Positions 14,650 through 17,095 of a DNA stretch of 17,095 nt are shown piece by piece. How positions within the stretch are numbered: the first letter of the stretch is position 1; each line of letters opens with the position of its first letter. This stretch comes from an uncultured Oscillibacter sp. GTDB taxonomy: Bacteria; Bacillota; Clostridia; Oscillospirales; Oscillospiraceae. The stretch is taken from NCBI GenBank assembly GCA_900548505.1, contig URKI01000048.1, positions 1 through 17,095 on the forward strand, read 5' to 3'. The position numbers were made by a program, and so were the translations under genes. The notes below the pieces were generated by a model that saw nothing but the letters and a program-made list of their open reading frames with translations, had not been told where the DNA came from and made no database searches.

Positions 14650-16020
14650 ATGAAAGCGACGCGTTTTTTCTCTGTTTTTTTCCTCATGGCCCTGGTCGTC
14701 AATCTGCTGGCGTTCCCCGTCTCCGCCGCGGAGACCTCCCTTCCGGCTGACCCGGACATCCAGGCCAAGGCGGCACTGCTGGTGGACGCCAACACCGGCA
14801 ACATCGTATACGCCAAAAACGAGCATCAGGAGCTCTACCCCGCCAGCCTCACCAAGATCATGACGGCGCTTCTGGTGCTGGAAGCCGTGGACAGCGGCAA
14901 GCTCTCCCTGGACCAGCAGCTCACCGCCTCCGACTCCATCACGGAGCTGGACGCGGACGGCAGCTCCGCCGGCATCAAGGTAGGCGAGGTCATGACGGTG
15001 GAGCAGCTTTTGTACTGCATGCTGGTGGTGTCCGCCAACGAGGCCTGCGTCATTCTGGCCGAGGCCGTCAGCGGCGATGTGGACACCTTTGTGGACGCCA
15101 TGAACGCCAAGGCCCAGGCCCTGGGCTGTGAGAACACCCACTTCGTCAACCCCACCGGCCTCCACGACAGCCAGCACTACACCTCCGCCTGGGATCTGTA
15201 CCTCATTACCCAGGAGGCCATGAAGCATGAGGACTTCATGCGCATCTGCGACACCGGCGACATCACCCTGCCCGCCACCAACCTCTCCGAGGCCCGCTCC
15301 CTCCACTCCACCAACTATCTCATCTCCGTCTGGCGCTCCCGTGGCTACTACAACACGGACGCCCACGGCGTCAAGACCGGCTCCACCGACGCCGCCGGAC
15401 ACTGTCTGGTCTCCTCCGCCTCCAAGGGCAGCCTGAGCTTCATCAGCGTGATGCTGGGCTGCGAGCAGCTGCATCTGGAGGGCAACGAGATCCGCACCAT
15501 GAGCTTCTATGAGACCAATCGCCTGTTCGACTGGGCCTTTAACAACTTCGCCTATCAGACGGTGCTCACCTCCGACGAGATCCTCAAGGAGGTGGCCGTG
15601 TCTCTTTCCAAGATCGACCATGTGACCGTCCACCCCGCCGAGGAGGTGGAGGTGCTGCTGCCCAAGGGCCTGGCCGCCGAGGATCTGGAGCGGACCATCA
15701 CCCTCAAGTCTGACCCGGTGGAAGCTCCCATCTCCGCCGGCGACGTGCTGGGCACCGTGACCCTCTCCTATGACGGCACAGACTACGCCACGGTGGATCT
15801 GCTGGCCCTCAACGACGTGGAGGCCTCCCGCATCCTGACCTTCTGGCGGGACGTGAAGGCATTTTTCTCCCAGACGGCCGTGAAGGTGGTCGGCATCATC
15901 CTGCTGGCAGCGGTTGTGGCGCTGCTTGTGTGGAAGCTGGTGTTCGGCCGCCGCCGCTATCGCTACGGCCGCAGCGTGAACTTCCGCAGCCGCCGCGGTT
16001 ACCGGGGCCGCAGAAGATAA
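14650..16020 (+). CDS. D-alanyl-D-alanine carboxypeptidase (peptidase S11), membrane anchored
   Basis: 456 residues. A Sec signal peptide (about 1-26, ending PVSAAE) is followed by the penicillin-binding catalytic domain. It has SLTK (nucleophile S66, K69), SAN (128-130) and KTG (242-244), then a beta-rich C-terminal domain. Near the end is a transmembrane helix (VKVVGIILLAAVVALLVWKL) and a tail very rich in arginine (ending RGYRGRRR). The enzyme trims the terminal D-Ala of peptidoglycan stem peptides. DacF/DacB-type members adjust cortex cross-linking in sporulation, which fits nearby spmAB, but a vegetative role cannot be excluded. ATG 14650 has AGGAG 6 bases upstream. An in-frame TTG two codons earlier overlaps the spacer and is rejected. 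Confidence 0.93.
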   Translation: MKATRFFSVFFLMALVVNLLAFPVSAAETSLPADPDIQAKAALLVDANTGNIVYAKNEHQELYPASLTKIMTALLVLEAVDSGKLSLDQQLTASDSITELDADGSSAGIKVGEVMTVEQLLYCMLVVSANEACVILAEAVSGDVDTFVDAMNAKAQALGCENTHFVNPTGLHDSQHYTSAWDLYLITQEAMKHEDFMRICDTGDITLPATNLSEARSLHSTNYLISVWRSRGYYNTDAHGVKTGSTDAAGHCLVSSASKGSLSFISVMLGCEQLHLEGNEIRTMSFYETNRLFDWAFNNFAYQTVLTSDEILKEVAVSLSKIDHVTVHPAEEVEVLLPKGLAAEDLERTITLKSDPVEAPISAGDVLGTVTLSYDGTDYATVDLLALNDVEASRILTFWRDVKAFFSQTAVKVVGIILLAAVVALLVWKLVFGRRRYRYGRSVNFRSRRGYRGRRR

Positions 16021-16037
16021 GGCTCTGCCCTGCAGAT

Positions 16038-16069
16038 AAAAAAAGACTGCCCGATGGGCAGTCTTTTTT
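16038..16069. terminator. Bidirectional terminator between carboxypeptidase and nitroreductase genes
   Basis: AGACTGCCC (16044-16052) pairs with GGGCAGTCT (16056-16064) across loop GAT, with A-run and T-run on either side. It stops both convergent transcripts. Confidence 0.92.
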
Positions 16070-16072
16070 CTT

Positions 16073-16585
16073 TTAGAGATACCGCACCAGCTCTACCATG
16101 GGCTTGCGGTCGGCATGCAGCCGGGAGGGATGGGCGCCCTCGGCGCCGTAGCCCATGGGCAGCATGGCGATGGGCTTCAGGCCCTCCATCTCCGGGAACG
16201 CTGCCAGGAGCTTTTCCGGCTCGAACATACCCACATAGGTGGTGCCAAGGCCCAGATCCGCCGCCTGGAGCATCATCTGCGTCACGGCGATAGCAGCGTC
16301 GATCTCGCCGTGGTCCTTGCCGTCGGTCTCCCGCTTCCAGGCTACCTTCGGATCATAGGCCACCACCAGCATCACCGGCGGATGGAAATGGGCCGCCGTG
16401 CAGGCGTCGGCCTTCTCCAGGGCCTCCGGGGTCTGGAGCACGAAAATGCGCTGGGGCTGGAGATTGTGGGCCGTGGGGGCATTGCGGCCCGCCTCCAGCA
16501 CCGCTTCCAGCTTCTCCGGCTCCACGGGCCGGTCACTGAACTTGCGCAGGGAATACCGCGCCTGAGACAATTGGGCAAAATCCAT
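16073..16585 (-). CDS. Nitroreductase-family flavoprotein
   Basis: 170 residues, a short single-domain member of the FMN-dependent nitroreductase family. Landmarks are ARYSLRKFSDRPV near the N-terminus (FMN phosphate contacts), EAGRNAPTAHNLQPQRIFV, the central DAAIAVTQMMLQAADLGLGT helix, and the C-terminal PMGYGAEGAHPS. Such proteins form dimers with FMN at the interface and reduce nitro compounds or quinones with NAD(P)H; the physiological substrate is not evident. ATG 16585 has AAAGGAGA 8 bases upstream; the open frame to 16651 runs back across the promoter and is rejected. It has its own promoter and shares a terminator with the carboxypeptidase. Confidence 0.92.
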   Translation of the reverse strand: MDFAQLSQARYSLRKFSDRPVEPEKLEAVLEAGRNAPTAHNLQPQRIFVLQTPEALEKADACTAAHFHPPVMLVVAYDPKVAWKRETDGKDHGEIDAAIAVTQMMLQAADLGLGTTYVGMFEPEKLLAAFPEMEGLKPIAMLPMGYGAEGAHPSRLHADRKPMVELVRYL

Positions 16586-16622
16586 GGAAATCTTCTCCTT
16601 TGCAGTGTTTTTGAATACCCGG

Positions 16623-16651
16623 ATTTTAGCACAGTTGTCCCGCCGGCGCAA
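16623..16651 (-). promoter_or_regulatory. Promoter of the nitroreductase gene
   Basis: Minus-strand TTGCGC (16646-16651), a 17-bp spacer and TAAAAT (16623-16628), with a TGC extension just upstream of the -10. It begins 7 bases after the stop of the GerQ-like gene. No terminator separates the two, so read-through from the upstream gene is also possible. Confidence 0.65.
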
Positions 16652-16657
16652 TCCCCC

Positions 16658-17047
16658 TTACGGATTCTGATTCTCCCAGCCGTTCTGACGCAGCAGTGCG
16701 TCGCACAGCTCCCGCCGCTGGGTATCATAGAATTCCATGTACTTGAGGGAATAGATATCGCTGACGATGTAGCGGTCCCGGCCGGACTGATAGATGGTCA
16801 CGTAGTCATTGCCCACGTCGTACAGTACGCCCTCAAAGGAGACCGTGTTCTGGGTGCCTACCAGGAACGTCGCCACGATGTAGTTTCCCACGTTCCGCGC
16901 CAGCATGGCCCGCAGGGACCCCTTGTACGCCTCCTGGACTGTGGTGGGAGACTCCAGCACCTCCTGGGGCAGGTCATTCTTCATGTCCAGATGTGCCCCG
17001 CCGGTCATGAGCTTGGCGGTGGAGGCCATCCCCGTCTGCATGGGGAC
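16658..17047 (-). CDS. gerQ: GerQ-like spore coat protein, 5' end missing
   Basis: 129 genomic residues remain before the contig breaks. The segment VQEAYKGSLRAMLARNVGNY is followed by VATFLVGTQNTVSFEGVLYDVGNDYVTIYQ and RDRYIVSDIYSLKYMEFYD. Its layout matches the C-terminal domain of GerQ (helix with N..G, then beta strands ending near a YLDYITF-like strand). GerQ is a coat protein cross-linked by transglutaminase and needed for the cortex hydrolase CwlJ in Bacillus spores. The match is from memory of the family pattern and is moderate. The apparent start MYKRQ is adapter-derived; the true start is outside the window or at an internal ATG near 17041. Confidence 0.55.
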   Translation of the reverse strand, partial: VPMQTGMASTAKLMTGGAHLDMKNDLPQEVLESPTTVQEAYKGSLRAMLARNVGNYIVATFLVGTQNTVSFEGVLYDVGNDYVTIYQSGRDRYIVSDIYSLKYMEFYDTQRRELCDALLRQNGWENQNP

Positions 17048-17095
17048 CTGTCTCTTATACACATCTCCGAGCCCACGAGACCGGAGCCTATCTCG
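17048..17095 (-). other. Illumina Nextera i7 adapter (artefact, not genomic)
   Basis: Mosaic end 17048-17066, the rest of the read-2 adapter to 17081, index CGGAGCCT at 17082-17089 and the start of the P7 complement at 17090-17095. It is identical in content and index to the left end, in inverted orientation. Confidence 0.98.

Noticed and set aside
12398..15633. Long open frames antisense to the kinase, regulator and carboxypeptidase genes
   Set aside because: Same reason: high-GC shadow frames with biased composition and no start signals, opposite genes with complete catalytic motifs.

Overview
The window reads as a chromosomal fragment of a GC-rich, spore-forming Firmicute. The gene content (spmA/spmB, a GerM-type lipoprotein, an AbrB regulator, a CtsR/ClpC heat-shock operon, a 2[4Fe-4S] ferredoxin, a probable GerQ coat protein) and the base composition fit an anaerobic gut member of the Oscillospiraceae (Oscillibacter/Flavonifractor/Lawsonibacter-like). 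That placement is inference. Only about positions 48-17047 are genomic. Both ends carry the same Illumina Nextera i7 adapter, with the end of P7, an 8-nt index and the 19-bp mosaic end. The perfect terminal inverted repeat is therefore an artefact.

Layout. 48-176 is the tail of an unrecognised gene. 229-3851 holds three genes that together match the acetylase branch of diaminopimelate/lysine synthesis: a class I aminotransferase (PatA-like), an M20 deacetylase (DapL-like, minus strand, followed by a small YbjQ-family gene) and the acetyltransferase DapH. 3909-7550 is the minus-strand stress operon ctsR-mcsA-clpC with two CtsR operators at its promoter. It has no mcsB, and its McsA has only one zinc finger. 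7650-7928 is a monocistronic ferredoxin. 7962-9612 is trmN-like methyltransferase and rsmI, translationally coupled, facing abrB (minus). abrB is divergent from spmA-spmB across an AT-rich intergenic region. 11145-14533 is a tightly overlapping minus-strand operon: ComEA-like helix-hairpin-helix protein, OmpR-type response regulator, sensor kinase, GerMN lipoprotein. 14650-16020 is a membrane-anchored D-Ala-D-Ala carboxypeptidase, followed on the minus strand by a small nitroreductase and the 3' part of a GerQ-like gene cut by the contig end.

The genes share a theme of cell wall, sporulation and stress: DAP for peptidoglycan, cortex/peptidoglycan trimming, spore maturation, a transition-state regulator and protein quality control. 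Convergent gene pairs are separated by compact bidirectional terminators, and operon partners often overlap by ATGA.

I see no CRISPR array, insertion sequence, tRNA, rRNA or phage gene. I found no wholly new system. The best leads are the mcsB-less heat-shock operon with a reduced McsA, the four-gene ComEA-like/two-component/GerMN operon whose last three genes parallel actinobacterial mtrA-mtrB-lpqB, two genes that appear to use non-standard start codons, and an inverted pair of -10 elements with an attenuator-like hairpin ahead of the carboxypeptidase.
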